Positions 1-10,085 of a DNA stretch of 64,000 nt are shown here, piece by piece. Both the position numbers and the translations under genes were made by a program. Every line of letters starts with the position of its first letter. Position 1 is the first letter of the stretch. The notes beneath the pieces were generated by a model. The model searched no databases and was not told the origin of the DNA. It worked only from the letters and a program-made list of their open reading frames with translations. The stretch comes from Kryptolebias marmoratus (Eukaryota; Chordata; Actinopteri; Cyprinodontiformes; Rivulidae), in NCBI RefSeq assembly GCF_001649575.2, contig NC_051431.1:3557505-3621504 (forward strand), read 5' to 3'.

Positions 1-406
1 CCTAATTAGTGAAGTTTTCTCTGACAGTGACTCAGAAGCCAACAATATATAGTTTTAATTTCTGTATGATCAGGTTTTTGTTGATAGATTTAAAAAAAAA
101 AAATCTGTTTTAATGTTAAAAACTTCATTTAAAAGCTGAGTGAGGCGTAAGAAATGACTGCTAATGATGAGCTTTTTGAAGTTTGATCTATTTGTCTGTG
201 TTTATTAAAGTCTGTTTGCTCTAAATTCTGTATAATCTGTAACTGGGAAAAGGTCATTGATATTTCTATATGAATGATTTGACATAATACATCTAAAAAC
301 AAGGTTAATTTATGTAATTTTTAATAAATGTTGCTCGTGATTGGCCCTTGGCTAGGACCAAATTTTTAATTTTGGCCCCCTTGCGTCACTGGGTTTAACA
401 CCCCTG
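1..406. mobile_element. hAT-type non-autonomous element, truncated by window edge
   Basis: The sequence from base 1 to the terminus CACCCCTG at 399-406 is closely similar to 28750-29146, which is a fuller copy of the same element. The missing left part lies outside the window. The terminal CCCCTG and the length of the sister copy fit a hAT-type internally deleted element. No coding sequence is visible. Confidence 0.7.
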
Positions 407-427
407 TTTTAGATGTTCTTGCTTTAA

Positions 428-570
428 AACACCTGGTTTAAATGGACGACTTGTTGCTATGCTCCTGGAGAACTAGATGATTTGTTGAGGAGGTGATTAA
501 ACCGTTTGAATCAGGTGTGTTGGAGCAGAAAAACCTAAAACTCCCAGGACAGCGGGCCTCGAGGCCTGGA
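428..570. mobile_element. Degenerate hairpin MITE (same family as 13170-13358)
   Basis: It carries the diagnostic blocks ACACCTGGTTTAAAT, AGGAGGTGATTAAACC and AATCAGGTGTGTTGGAGCAG in the order seen in the intact copies at 13170, 19889 and 24966. It is diverged, its left terminus is not clear, and its right end runs into the Tc1-like derivative that follows. Confidence 0.55.
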
Positions 571-907
571 GTTAGACAATGAAACTGAAACACCTGTCAT
601 TTTAGCGTGGGAGGTTTCATGGCTAAATTGGACCAGCCTGGTGGCCGATCTTCATTAATTGCACGTTGCACCAGTAAGAGCAGAGCGTGAAGGTTCAATT
701 AGCAGGGTAAGAGCACAGTTCTGCTCAAAATATTACAATGCACACAACATTATGGGGGACATACCAGAGTAAATTGTTGGTGCACGTCTTTGTGATGCAT
801 CAAGAGCCACGGCGTCCAGGGTGATGTCAGCATACCGCCAAGAAGGACGAACCAGAGGAAGCTGTCTGAAAGGGATGTTCCAGGTGTTTCAGTTTCATTG
901 TCTAACC
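566..907 (+). mobile_element. Tc1-like element, internally deleted derivative
   Basis: Bases 571-596 and 881-906 are a perfect 26-base inverted repeat. The right end is CCCCTG followed by TA, the Tc1/mariner target. Between the arms lie a leader and a short piece of the transposase N-terminus; the rest of the transposase is missing. The left terminus is degraded and abuts the preceding MITE, so the left TA cannot be confirmed. Confidence 0.8.
752..880 (+). pseudogene. Tc1-like transposase N-terminal remnant
   Basis: Reading from the ATG at 752 gives MGDIPE and then a stop. Further on, in shifted frames, come VGARL, CDASRAT and RVMSAYRQEG, which fit the helix-turn-helix DNA-binding region of Tc1 transposases. 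Internal deletions remove the linking residues, and the DDE catalytic domain is absent. The protein would have bound the element's own terminal repeats and cut and pasted it. This copy is dead. Confidence 0.65.
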
Positions 908-1845
908 CCTGTATATGGATGCAGTTAGAGAGGACATGGAGGACGGAGGACACAGAAGACAGACTTAGATGCAGGAGGACGACCCCTGAAAAGGAACAGC
1001 TGAAAGACGACATTTGAGACTCCGTGGTCCAGGTGTTAATAACCTTTAATTAGATGGTTCTGAAGACTAATTAACTGTTTGAACCACGTTTGGAAAACCT
1101 TCCGATCTCATTTTATTAGGGTTTAATAGAAAAAGGATTCATATCCTCATAAAATGATGACATAATAATTTTTTTTGTATTCAAACCACGTCCACAGTGA
1201 GAAGTCGGAGGCGGTTTTCAGGTCTGGATTCTCCCCCAGAAGGCCGGACCGGCTTGTGCGTGCGGACTCTGAAAACTCAGCAGAGGTCACAGGGGTTGTT
1301 GCCGCTTCAGGAAATCTGTTTTTATTCAGACATTTTGCTTCCAAAGCAATAACGCTCCGGACCGCAGCAGCCTCCATCAGATGAGTTCAGATACAAGGTG
1401 GTGACAGAACTCTAATCTGAGGAAATCTCTAATCACACATTTATTCCGGATAATGATCTGAACGATCTTTATTGTTTTTGTCAGAAAATCTGTTATGTGA
1501 GGTTTGCTGAATAAAACATAGTCCTGGGCAGCTCTCAGTACACCAGAGCAGAGTCTGAACTCAAAGCTGCGCTCTTTAAATGAACGTTAATAAAAGTTTT
1601 ATTTACTGTATTTCTTCGGTCGCTTTGTTTGCAGGTATCCTTGACTTAAAGGCTTAGAAAGCCCTCGAAAAGTTTAGTTTTAACCCTCTCAAGGCAGACG
1701 TTGCAGATTTGCAACAGCGAATTGCATATACCTAATTACTCCACATTCATATTTTATGAGCCTTATTTTACTCCGATGATAATTTCCCCAAATATCTGAT
1801 TTTTCCTGTTACTAAAACTTAGCCTGAGAGGGTTAAAAGGGCTTT
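908..1845. other. No recognised feature
   Basis: Unique-looking sequence. Short overlapping open frames on both strands at 1147-1384 have no recognisable motif. I see no repeat terminus. Confidence 0.5.
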
Positions 1846-2300
1846 CTTATACTTGCCAACCGTCCTACATTTAGCCCCGCCCCCCGTCCCTTGTCCCACA
1901 TCACCCTGTGCGGGACAGCCAAAAGTCCCGCATTTGGTCCTCACACGCCACATTTTGTATTTCTCACGCAAATAAAACACGCACACGGCCTTTTTGTCAC
2001 TTTAACGATATATTTAGCGAGTTTTCAGATCCCTCTAGCATTTTTTTAAAGCGACTAGCGACAAATCAAGTGACTTTGGCGGCTAAATGTGAGAAAGCAC
2101 TCACTCTGCAGTGAGCCGTAAGCCCCGCCCACTTCCCCAAGCACTGACAGCTGTCAATCTCCCAGCAGAGAGGGAGACCAGCCCCCTTGTGTTGTCATCT
2201 GATGACAGAGAGCTAAAGATGGAGAGGCAGAAAGATAAAGATGGTTGAAAGACAGCAGGAAGTTCTGTCTGAGCATCAAGAGGAGGCCTGGAAATGTTCA
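1846..2300. mobile_element. Possible hAT-like remnant (CTTGCCAACCGTCC terminus)
   Basis: The motif ACTTGCCAACCGTCC at about 1852, followed by GTCCC- and CCCGC-rich sequence, resembles the terminus of a teleost hAT-type element. An ATG-led frame at 2219 (MERQKDKDG) stops after a few codons. No right terminus or target duplication was found, so this is tentative. Confidence 0.3.
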
Positions 2301-2637
2301 GGTTAGCTAAAGCTACTAATTACTAATAAATAACAAGTTTCAGCTGTTTGCTGATCAGTATTTACAATCTAACAGCTGAGAGGATGGAGAGAAAGATCAG
2401 AACTTGAGAGCAATATGTGTTTAATTCAAATTAATTGATCAGAATTCAGGAAAATCCTGTTGAATCTATGATGTTTGTGTGTATTTCTGGGAGTGATGTT
2501 TTAAAGACATGATCAGCTGATGAAGAGATAAGGGGGGTCAAAGTGGGCACGCTATGTTGTCCCACATTGACATTCCCAAATGTTGGCAAGCATGCTTTCT
2601 TTGTTATATTAATGGTTTTGTGTCTGTTATCCTGGAG

Positions 2638-2768
2638 AAATTTAAATTTAGGCTGCAGGAAGTGATCACTGGATGCACGTCTACCCAGTTCAAGATGGCT
2701 CTCACAAAGATGGCTATGGCTCAATTTGGCGTGGTAGTAGCCGAGGATCCTTCTTTTCAAGAACACCC
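2638..2768 (-). repeat. Family A repeat, diverged fragment
   Basis: It contains the ordered family A blocks GTGATCACTGGATGCACGTC, CCAGTTCAAGATGGCT and GGCGTGGTAGTAGC in reverse orientation. This explains the 72-codon open frame here as chance. Confidence 0.65.
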
Positions 2769-4280
2769 CTAACATGAAGCCATTGTGAAATATTTGCATC
2801 ATTTTTTTTTACTGAAAAGCGGTAAACACTGACTCCACGGTGAGCGCTCATCCCTCTGAGAGGCTGGAGCTTTAATCCTCCAAACCTGGCCTTTTTCCAT
2901 TTAACAAGCTGACATTTTTCATTTTAAGTGTGACGTATTAAACTTTTGCTTCTCCGTCTCGTGGAATGATTGTGGCGCCGCTGATTAAAGCTGGTATTTC
3001 CTCCCCCATAAGTCATCCTGTGAGCGGTGAGCTCGGAGAGGGAAGCCCTTTTTAAAGCACTCAGTCACATCCGACATGATGAGTCACAAATATAATGACG
3101 GAGCCATTTGCTGAGATGTATTTGATATCTGTCATCAGCCGGGGTGAGAGGATGAGAGCCCCACTTTATATTCTCAGTAAGGTTGCTGCTCGTTCGTCAG
3201 CAGGTTGCTCCACCTTTCTTTATTTGAGGGGATTAAAGGTGTTTATTCCCACTGATCAGGTGCAGATGATATTGTTAGGTTTTACAAACAAAGATCTTGT
3301 TCTGTGTTTAAAATATTCTTGGGGTTTATTTAAAACAACAACAACAAAACAGTAAAAAGTCTGTTTGAAAGACATAAACAGGTTCAGAATCTGGACAAAA
3401 CTGGACTTAAATTGGATTTTTAATTAGATTAAAAGCAAGTTAAATCAGTTTTTTTAAATAAACATTTTCCTTATAAAAATACATTTAGATCTTTTCATTT
3501 CTCTTCATTCTGCCTCGATTTTTGTCTTTTTTTACTTTTAGCTTTTATCCAGCTAGCTTCTGGCTAGCCTTTTGCCATTTTTAGCTTTTAGCTAGCCTTT
3601 TGCTGCTACTCTTGTCGATTTATTACTTATAAACAAATACAACCTGGACTTTAAACTGATTTTTTTTTTAGGGCAACACCACGAGGGGTGAATACTTTTG
3701 CAATAACTGGAGGAAAACCTCGTCTGATCATAATCTGGGATTATTTTATTAAAAGAAAAGAAGATTAACTTGGATCATTACCTTGATACCAAAACAGCTA
3801 TTAGACATTATTTTTCTTAGGACTGTTGCAAAGTAAAGTAAGAAGAAGAACGTTAACGGCAAAGACGTCTGCAGTCCTTACATGTCGTTTTAAATTTAGC
3901 TCTTTGAAACACGTTCTGGGCTCTAAAATTAAAACACAGCATTTTGAATTCAGCCCTGTTCTGATGTGATTAATAAGAAAACTGCAGTGGTTTATAATCT
4001 TACCAAGTGCCTCTCCAAAAGCTCTTCACATGTCCTCGTTTTCTGTGATACCTACTTTTTGTAAAAACAGAGGGACGAAGAACCAGGCTTCGGTGATTGC
4101 AGGCTATTAGGCAGGTTCAAGTGTTTTTTTAATTTTATTTTTGGTTTCAGTACACATTTAATGAATTTATAATCATCTGATTCATACACAAACCTTTAAT
4201 CACTGAACCCGTGAGACATTATTCTCAGTAAAAATAAAAATTTTAAGCTTTTTACCTTTATTATAACAGTGAAATGAACT
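2769..4280. other. No gene seen; short AGCTAGCC-type tandem motif
   Basis: Mostly unclassified. At 3541-3605 variants of TTTTAGCTAGCCTTTTGC occur in tandem, and the reverse motif recurs at 12108-12135. An open frame at 3095-3355 is not recognisable. Confidence 0.45.
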
Positions 4281-4302
4281 GAAGGCCTATTGTTCCTTGA
4301 AG

Positions 4303-4360
<58 letters not shown>

Positions 4361-4556
4361 TCTTGTGGGATCTGTTGAGGATGACTCTCAGCTACTACCA
4401 CCCCGAATTTCAGCTCAATATCTGTAAAACTGACCACGTGGTGGCAACCTTTGCGTCTGCTAATGCCGATAAGCTGTGGCAGCCATGTTGAATTGTGTTG
4501 ACTCCAAAAGACCAGCTTCTTGGAGTTTCGTTTAAATTTGTTCAGTTGTTTATAAG
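4281..4556 (+). repeat. Family A repeat, 5' part, interrupted by a hAT-like element
   Basis: It starts with the family A terminus AAGGCCTATTGTTCCTTGAAGGAA, seen here as GGCCTATTG then TTCCTTGAAGGAA. A TA microsatellite follows, then the blocks CTCAGCTACTACCAC, CTCAATATCTGTAAAACTGA and TTGTGTTGACTCCAAAAG. The copy is cut at 4556 by the element at 4557-5370. A short remnant ATA follows the right target duplication. Confidence 0.8.
4305..4356. repeat. (AT)n microsatellite
   Basis: 26 uninterrupted AT units directly after the palindrome of the family A copy. Confidence 0.97.
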
Positions 4557-5370
4557 CAGGGCCGTAGCTACCACTGAGGAGCCCAAGGTCCGGACCTCAG
4601 TGTTTCTCTGCTGTGTATATTATAAAAACATGAATCCAAACAAGGCTTTTGAACGGCGTGGTTCTCTGCGTAGCTCCACCAGTTTCCTGTAGGAGGCGCT
4701 GCAACTGTGTGCAGCTGCAGCCAAACTCAATGTCTNNNNNNNNNNNNNNNNNNNNNNNNNNNNNNNNNNNNNNNNNNNNNNNNNNNNNNNNNNNNNNNNN
4801 NNNNNNNNNNNNNNNNNNNNNNNNNNNNNNNNNNNNNNNNNNNNNNNNNNNNNNNNNNNNNNNNNNNNNNNNNNNNNNNNNNNNNNNNNNNNNNNNNNNN
4901 NNNNNNNNNNNNNNNNNNNNNNNNNNNNNNNNNNNNNNNNNNNNNNNNNNNNNNNNNNNNNNNNNNNNNNNNNNNNNNNNNNNNNNNNNNNNNNNNNNNN
5001 NNNNNNNNNNNNNNNNNNNNNNNNNNNNNNNNNNNNNNNNNNNNNNNNNNNNNNNNNNNNNNNNNNNNNNNNNNNNNNNNNNNNNNNNNNNNNNNNNNNN
5101 NNNNNNNNNNNNNNNNNNNNNNNNNNNNNNNNNNNNNNNNNNNNNNNNNNNNNNNNNNNNNNNNNNNNNNNNNNNNNNNNNNNNNNNNNNNNNNNNNNNN
5201 NNNNNNNNNNNNNNNNNNNNGAGTCATCATGGTTGTGCCCTGAGTCCTCTGTTGCTTCAGATGAGGCTGATCCCCATGGATTTACAAACATATACACATT
5301 CAAGTCACTTGTTTTAAATAAATGCTTCTATTTTAATGAAGTTTTGGTCTAAAGTCTGGCTATGGCCCTA
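4557..5370. mobile_element. hAT-like non-autonomous element
   Basis: The termini CAGGGCCGTAGC (4557) and GCTATGGCCCTA (ending 5370) are inverted repeats. The flanks TTTATAAG (4549-4556) and GTTATAAG (5371-5378) form an 8-base TSD with one mismatch, typical of hAT. The interior is mostly an assembly gap, so transposase content cannot be judged. The insertion lies inside family A. Confidence 0.8.
4736..5220. other. Assembly gap (485 N)
   Basis: A run of N. Any reading frame drawn through it is meaningless. Confidence 1.
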
Positions 5371-5378
5371 GTTATAAG

Positions 5379-7124
5379 ATAATAGTTTGGAACAACTGCT
5401 GCTTTTTCAACACAAATCAAAGTTTCAGATAAAACATCTCAGCTTGCTGCTCAAGGCTTAAAGCACTTAGAGACCATTTTGCTTTTATTCCGACGGGTTT
5501 CTCCTCCTTATTTACCATTCTGCGAATAATCAGACTTTTAAAGAGGTTTAAATGATCGTTAAGGAGGCAGAGCCGAGAGTCATGACCGCCACAGACTGAA
5601 AACGGGCCGAAATTTAACTCGGAGCATTTCCTCTCAAAGCGACAGATAACTGAGCTGTTGTTACCCAGCTTGTTTCATTCTGTCTGAAAACATCAGAGCG
5701 TTGCCCGAACGGACGCAGCCCGTAAGGAAATAAAATAAAGTCGTTACCGAGGACCGGTGTCTGTGCGGCGCGTTAATGCGATACGACTGAAAAAGAAAAG
5801 AGAAAAAAAAAACAGTAATTGGACTTTTAGTTTAAATAATTGTAATTCAGAGGACAAGGATATGATTATACACCACTTTAAAAACGGAAAAGGGCTCAGG
5901 TGCAGCAATAAAACCGTCTCCATGACAACTAAGCAGACGTCAAATGCTAACAAAGACCTCAGGTTGAAAGCTTCGGAGCAAAAAGCTGAAGTAAGTGGAC
6001 CTCGGGTCAGGATTGTTTTGTCAAAGGCACTGCTTACATCTCAGTCAGGCTCTGCAGCGCCGGACTCGACCGTTCTTTAATCTTTAAGGCGGTTCCCCCG
6101 GTAAGATCTTCCCTCTATGATTACCACGAGCCTGGAGCTGAAGGCAAATAAAAACCCCAACACAAAAAGTCTCCGGTTCAAAGCAATGCACTTTGAGTCA
6201 TTTACGGTAATTTCCATGTCATTAACTAAACAAAGGCGGTATCGAATCTCTGCGTCAATTTCTATTTCATACCCTTTATCTGCGGCGATGCACCTATTTG
6301 CCCGCTGTTTGTTACGTTCCTTGCTTTTTGTTTCCCTCACAAATGAGGCGAAACACGGAGCAACATGTTATCTCGTTACGACGAGACCCCGGAGTCCTAT
6401 TAAGTTCAAGTTGTTTGGCTTTCATCTGGTGAACGGGGGGAAAATTTCTAGGTTGAAATTATAACAGCCTATTTGCCGTGTGGCGGTTTGCTGTTTTCGA
6501 TTGAATTTTATCTCATCGGCCAGCGATTTGCAGATCATTACACACGGAGCGTAAGCCCCAGATTGCCACTGGAGCCGTGTCAGGCTCTGCGCCGGTTTGT
6601 TTGCTCCATCATTTATTCATGCTATTCAAATCTCAAAGCCCTTGCTGTTCGTCCGGGACGCTAACAAACTGGTTCAAGGTTGTTGCAGCGGGACGGTGCG
6701 GGCGAAGGGGAGCGCTGCTGCGGCGTGTTTGTGGGCTGGCAGGCCACATTATGCTGCTGTCGTATAAAATATTGGATGTTTGGAGAGAGATTGTTGTCGT
6801 GGAAGGTCTGGATGGACTGGGCAGCGCCGGCTGCAGTGAACCGGAAAGATCTGCAGCTATTTCTCATGCTTGTGACCAGCTGGCCACATTAAACCAGACA
6901 GAGATGATGTTTGTTAGAGTCTGAAAGACAAGCATCTTCTTGTTTCCTCACAGTGTATTATCAGGAAACAGAGCTGTGAGCCAGAGCAGTTTCCTGGGTT
7001 ATTTATACCCCCACCATTAACCCACACCTAATCTGATTTCTTCTTCTTAAACAGAACGAAACTAGGAGGAATACATATCACTCTTCCATGCCAGAGCTTT
7101 AAACTGTCAGTGAGCGCTCAGAGT
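5379..7124. other. No recognised gene; repeat-poor, mixed composition
   Basis: I see no repeat terminus. Several plus-strand frames of 107-115 codons occur at 5757-6080, 6117-6464 and 6577-6924, but none shows a recognisable domain and overlapping frames exist on the other strand. The sequence is less AT-rich than its surroundings. It could hold conserved non-coding DNA; the sequence alone cannot show that. Confidence 0.4.
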
Positions 7125-7725
7125 ATATGTTAGGGATGACTCTCAGCTACCACCACACCAAATTTTAGCTCAACATCTGTAAAATCACCTGATTTATTTT
7201 CATTTTTGTGTTGACCGAGGCTGATTAGTGATGGATCAGTGGAGCAGTGGTGCAGTGGTTAGAGCTGTTGCCTCCCATTACGAAGGTTGCAGGTTCACTT
7301 CCCGATCTGAGGCCTTTCTGGGTGGAGTTGAATTTTCTCCTCATGGGATCCAGTCTGACTTGCCTTTCCCTAACTCCTCCTTCTGGTCCAGTATTTCAAT
7401 ATCTTTAATAAAAGAATCTGTGTTGACTTGGGGGGGCAGAGCTTGGATTCGGAGCTTCCCCATTCGGACCTGGGACTCTGATGTTAATTCCTAATTGTCT
7501 TTAATGCTCTCTATATTTTGTGCACAACATGTAAATAAACCTGTTTGAATGATTTCATCTAACAGTGCCTGGAAAAGGATTTTTTGCTGCCACAACACAT
7601 GCATGGGTTTATTCACGTTACTAAGGTTTCCTCCCACAGACCAAAAACACACGTTAGGTTAGTTGGTAACTCTGAAATTGTCCCTAGTTGTGAGTGAGAG
7701 GGTGAATGTTTGTTTGTCTCTATTA

Positions 7726-8358
7726 GGGCTTTCAGACAGACCCTAACTGTCCCGGCTCCAGTCTACTCGGCTTGCTTTGCGCGAGTTTACACCTGCATTT
7801 TTTCAAGGCCGGTCTCTGCTTTTTTGGTCCCTGCTTCGGAGTCGGGCCAGCCGGGCCAGCCCTGCTTCGTGGGCGGCACAAGCTTAGCTCCTGTTCACTC
7901 ATTGGTCGTGGGTGTGACCAGATGCAAGCATAAAGAGCGAACGGCAGGAATATAAACAACAGCGTTAGCTTACCCTGCAACGTTTCTGCCGTCTGTCCTC
8001 CAGCTGAAGGCGCTGTAAAGCCTGAAATCTCCAGCGGATAACAGCTGTCCTACTCCGCGCAACAATCGCAGCATCCAGAGCATTTCTTCCACTGCGCCTC
8101 TCTTCCTGAAGTCTCAGGAGAATCCCCATAAGTTTAAGAAACAGCAACAACACAGGGCCAACGTTGTCCATAGCGCTTTCGTTTTTTACACAACTTGCGC
8201 TAAGTTTCGGTAGCGCCCCGCCCCCCGCAACACGAGCAGGCGTTCCTCTGCTACCGACCAAACTGGTTGGTGTGAACGCGATGCATTCTTTATCAAGCCG
8301 AGCTGAGTAGAGCCGAGTAGAGCCGGACTTCTGAATTAGGGTCCGTGTGAAAGAGGCA
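7726..8358 (-). mobile_element. Harbinger-like internally deleted element, copy 1
   Basis: Its terminal inverted repeats, interior and orientation match copies 2 (20109-20714) and 3 (38326-38864). The left end is diverged and the flanking trinucleotides TTA/CAA are imperfect, unlike in the other two copies. It lies within the SINE between TCTAT and GTGTCC. Confidence 0.75.
7974..8171 (-). pseudogene. First-exon remnant of a Harbinger-type element gene
   Basis: From the ATG at 8171, 66 codons read MDNVGPVLLLFLKLMGILLR and then a basic, arginine-rich stretch, ending just before a GTAAGC splice-donor sequence (reverse of 7968-7973). The same exon with substitutions occurs at 20358-20550 and 38513-38680. 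The three-base target duplications of the element family point to PIF/Harbinger, whose transposase genes are spliced. The assignment to transposase rather than the Myb-like partner is inferred, because no catalytic residues are present. The 149-codon open frame that extends upstream from the ATG is probably untranslated terminal sequence. Confidence 0.5.
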
Positions 8359-8600
8359 CAAGTGTCCCTGTCCAAGGTGTCCCCCGCCTCTCGCACAGCG
8401 ACCGCTGGAGACACCAGCTCCTCATGACCCGGAAAGAAGAAGCGGGTAAAGAAAATGGATGGCCATGGTGGCCATCTTGAAATAAACTGACTGCAGACTT
8501 CCGTCAGCTGCAGATGTACACCCAGTGATTACTCCCTGAGATTTTCATTAGAATTCATTCAGCGGTTCATAAGATATTTTGCTAACAGATGAACAACTTG

Positions 8601-9379
8601 CACACAGAAACACAGGAATGGCCTCTTTTCATGGTGCTGGGCAACAACAATAGTTATTATTAGGTTGGTAGTAAGTCTTTGTGTAACTCATGTTGTTTTC
8701 AGTTTGCACACCTTGACAGACGCTCAGAAGCTGCCTCGTTTCGGCACCATTAGTCCAACATCTGTCCCTCCCCAACCATGAGTCCAAGCACAACAAGGAG
8801 AGGATACCAACACCCAAAAACCAAAAGATAAGCACCGAGTCGGACCCTCAGAGTGTTTTTTTCTTGATTCTGCACATATAAGACTGTTTTAAAAGTTTGC
8901 ATTAGATATTAAAAACTCTGGAGCTTACTAGTAAAACTGGATTTTTCCTTCTGATAGAAATATATAATTCTTAATCCCATTGAAGCCTTTTATTTATATG
9001 GTCCAAATAACAGAAACCTTATTTGTTTTTGGTTCCTGAATGGTGAGATCTGTCATCGAACCTCGGTTTCTCCTGCGTATTTGTCTGTAAGAAATCAGAC
9101 GTCGGTCGTGTGACGGCAGTTGACGCTGCGACAGGAAAAAAAACAACAAATCGATGATGTCGCCTGGCTGCAGATCTCCGTGTCAGTCTGTCGGAGGTTT
9201 TCTGTCTTCTGTAATTTGTGATGCAAAGTTTCAGCCTCGCGTCTGATTTGAAATTCATCAGCCTGATTCATAAATATTTACTCTGCATTATTTTTAGCTG
9301 GTTGTAGCTGCTGCTGTGTCTGGTTTAAACCTGGTTTTCATTCAACCGTTGGTCTGATACTTCTGCCTGATCTCATACT
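8601..9379. other. No recognised feature
   Basis: Unclassified sequence. Short minus-strand frames at 8629-8835 and 9019-9258 have no motif. Confidence 0.45.
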
Positions 9380-9795
9380 GTCATGTTTTGTTTTGGCTTC
9401 GTGTCTTGGTGCTTTGTTTTCAGGGGTTATGTTTCTGTTTTGGTTTTGTTCTTGTCGTCTTTCTCCACTTGTCCCCAGTCAGCTCCTGTCTTCCTGCCAC
9501 GCCCATCTTCATCTGTTGTATCACTCACTTGTGCCCACTTCCCTTAATTACCTCCTGTGTTTAAAACCCGGTCGTCTCCTCCACCCACTCGCTGGTTTGT
9601 TGTCTCTAGTTCCCTGTTGCTATTTGTCTCTTGCCGCTCAGTTCTTGTTATCTTGTTCCTTGTCTCGCCCTTTTTGTATTACTTTGGATTTTATTACATT
9701 TAGTTTTGTTGCCACGCCAGCCTTTGTTTGGATTATCTTTTATCTTAATAAATTAGTTTGTTTTTGAAAGATGAGTCTGTGCTCTTCCCCACGTC
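9380..9795 (+). mobile_element. LTR-like repeat unit, copy 1
   Basis: It begins TGTCATG and carries CTGCCACGCCCATCTTCA, a TATA-like GTTTAAAACCCGGTC, a polyadenylation signal in CTTAATAAATTAG, and GATGAGTCTGTGCTC near the end. The order of TATA-like box then AATAAA fits a solo LTR. Related units lie at 36687, 40987, 42640 and 47745. The pyrimidine-rich open frame at 9393-9767 is compositional. Confidence 0.6.
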
Positions 9796-10085
9796 ATGTC
9801 GTATACAGATAGTTATTTAGAAGATTGCACCAATTTAATGTTTCTAATGTCTCCTGATAGACACGTCACAGTAAACTGTATAATATTTATTAGTCAAAGA
9901 GAAGAAAGCTTGGATTTTATAACCGAACAACCAAATTTAATTCATATAAAACCTTTTATGTCTTGCCACTCCAGGATGCTTTACAGCATCTACATTATGT
10001 TCCTTCAGCGTTTTGTGAAAACAACCAAGTATGAGTTGATATTTTTTTGTAATTCTGTGTTGAGTTTATTCTTCAGTCAAATAAT

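Larger units (their letters stand above)
7230..8460 (+). mobile_element. tRNA-headed SINE, interrupted by a Harbinger-like element
   Basis: The head carries a box A-like TGGTGCAGTGGTTAGAGCTG and a box B-like GGTTGCAGGTTCACTTCCC. The body has CCTCCCACAGACCAAAAACA and GTTTGTCTCTAT; after the insertion it resumes with GTGTCCCTGTCCAAGGTGTC, CCGCCTCTCGCACAG and an A-rich end. About 170 bases near 7400-7590 have no counterpart in the copy at 34568 and may be another insertion. Confidence 0.75.
7125..8600 (+). repeat. Family A repeat split by a SINE
   Basis: The left half, 7125-7229, has GGGATGACTCTCAGCTACCACC through GGCTGATTAG (quoted in part). The right half resumes at 8461 with GTGGCCATCTTGAA and ends with GGTTCATAAGATATTTTGCTAACAG, in parts, near 8592. 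The two halves join into one ordinary copy when 7230-8460 is removed. Confidence 0.8.

Noticed and set aside
2554..2772. 72-codon plus-strand frame as a small gene
   Set aside because: It overlaps a diverged family A copy in reverse, including the AAGATGGCT and GTGGTAGTAGC blocks.
4620..5317. Long open frames of 167-227 codons on both strands
   Set aside because: They run through the 485-base N gap and have no real coding content.
5757..6924. Three plus-strand frames over 100 codons in a row
   Set aside because: No recognisable domain, overlapping frames on the opposite strand, and no splice or codon pattern that sets them apart.
9393..9767. 124-codon hydrophobic frame as a membrane protein
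   Set aside because: It lies in a pyrimidine-rich LTR-like repeat; the same repeat elsewhere does not conserve the frame.
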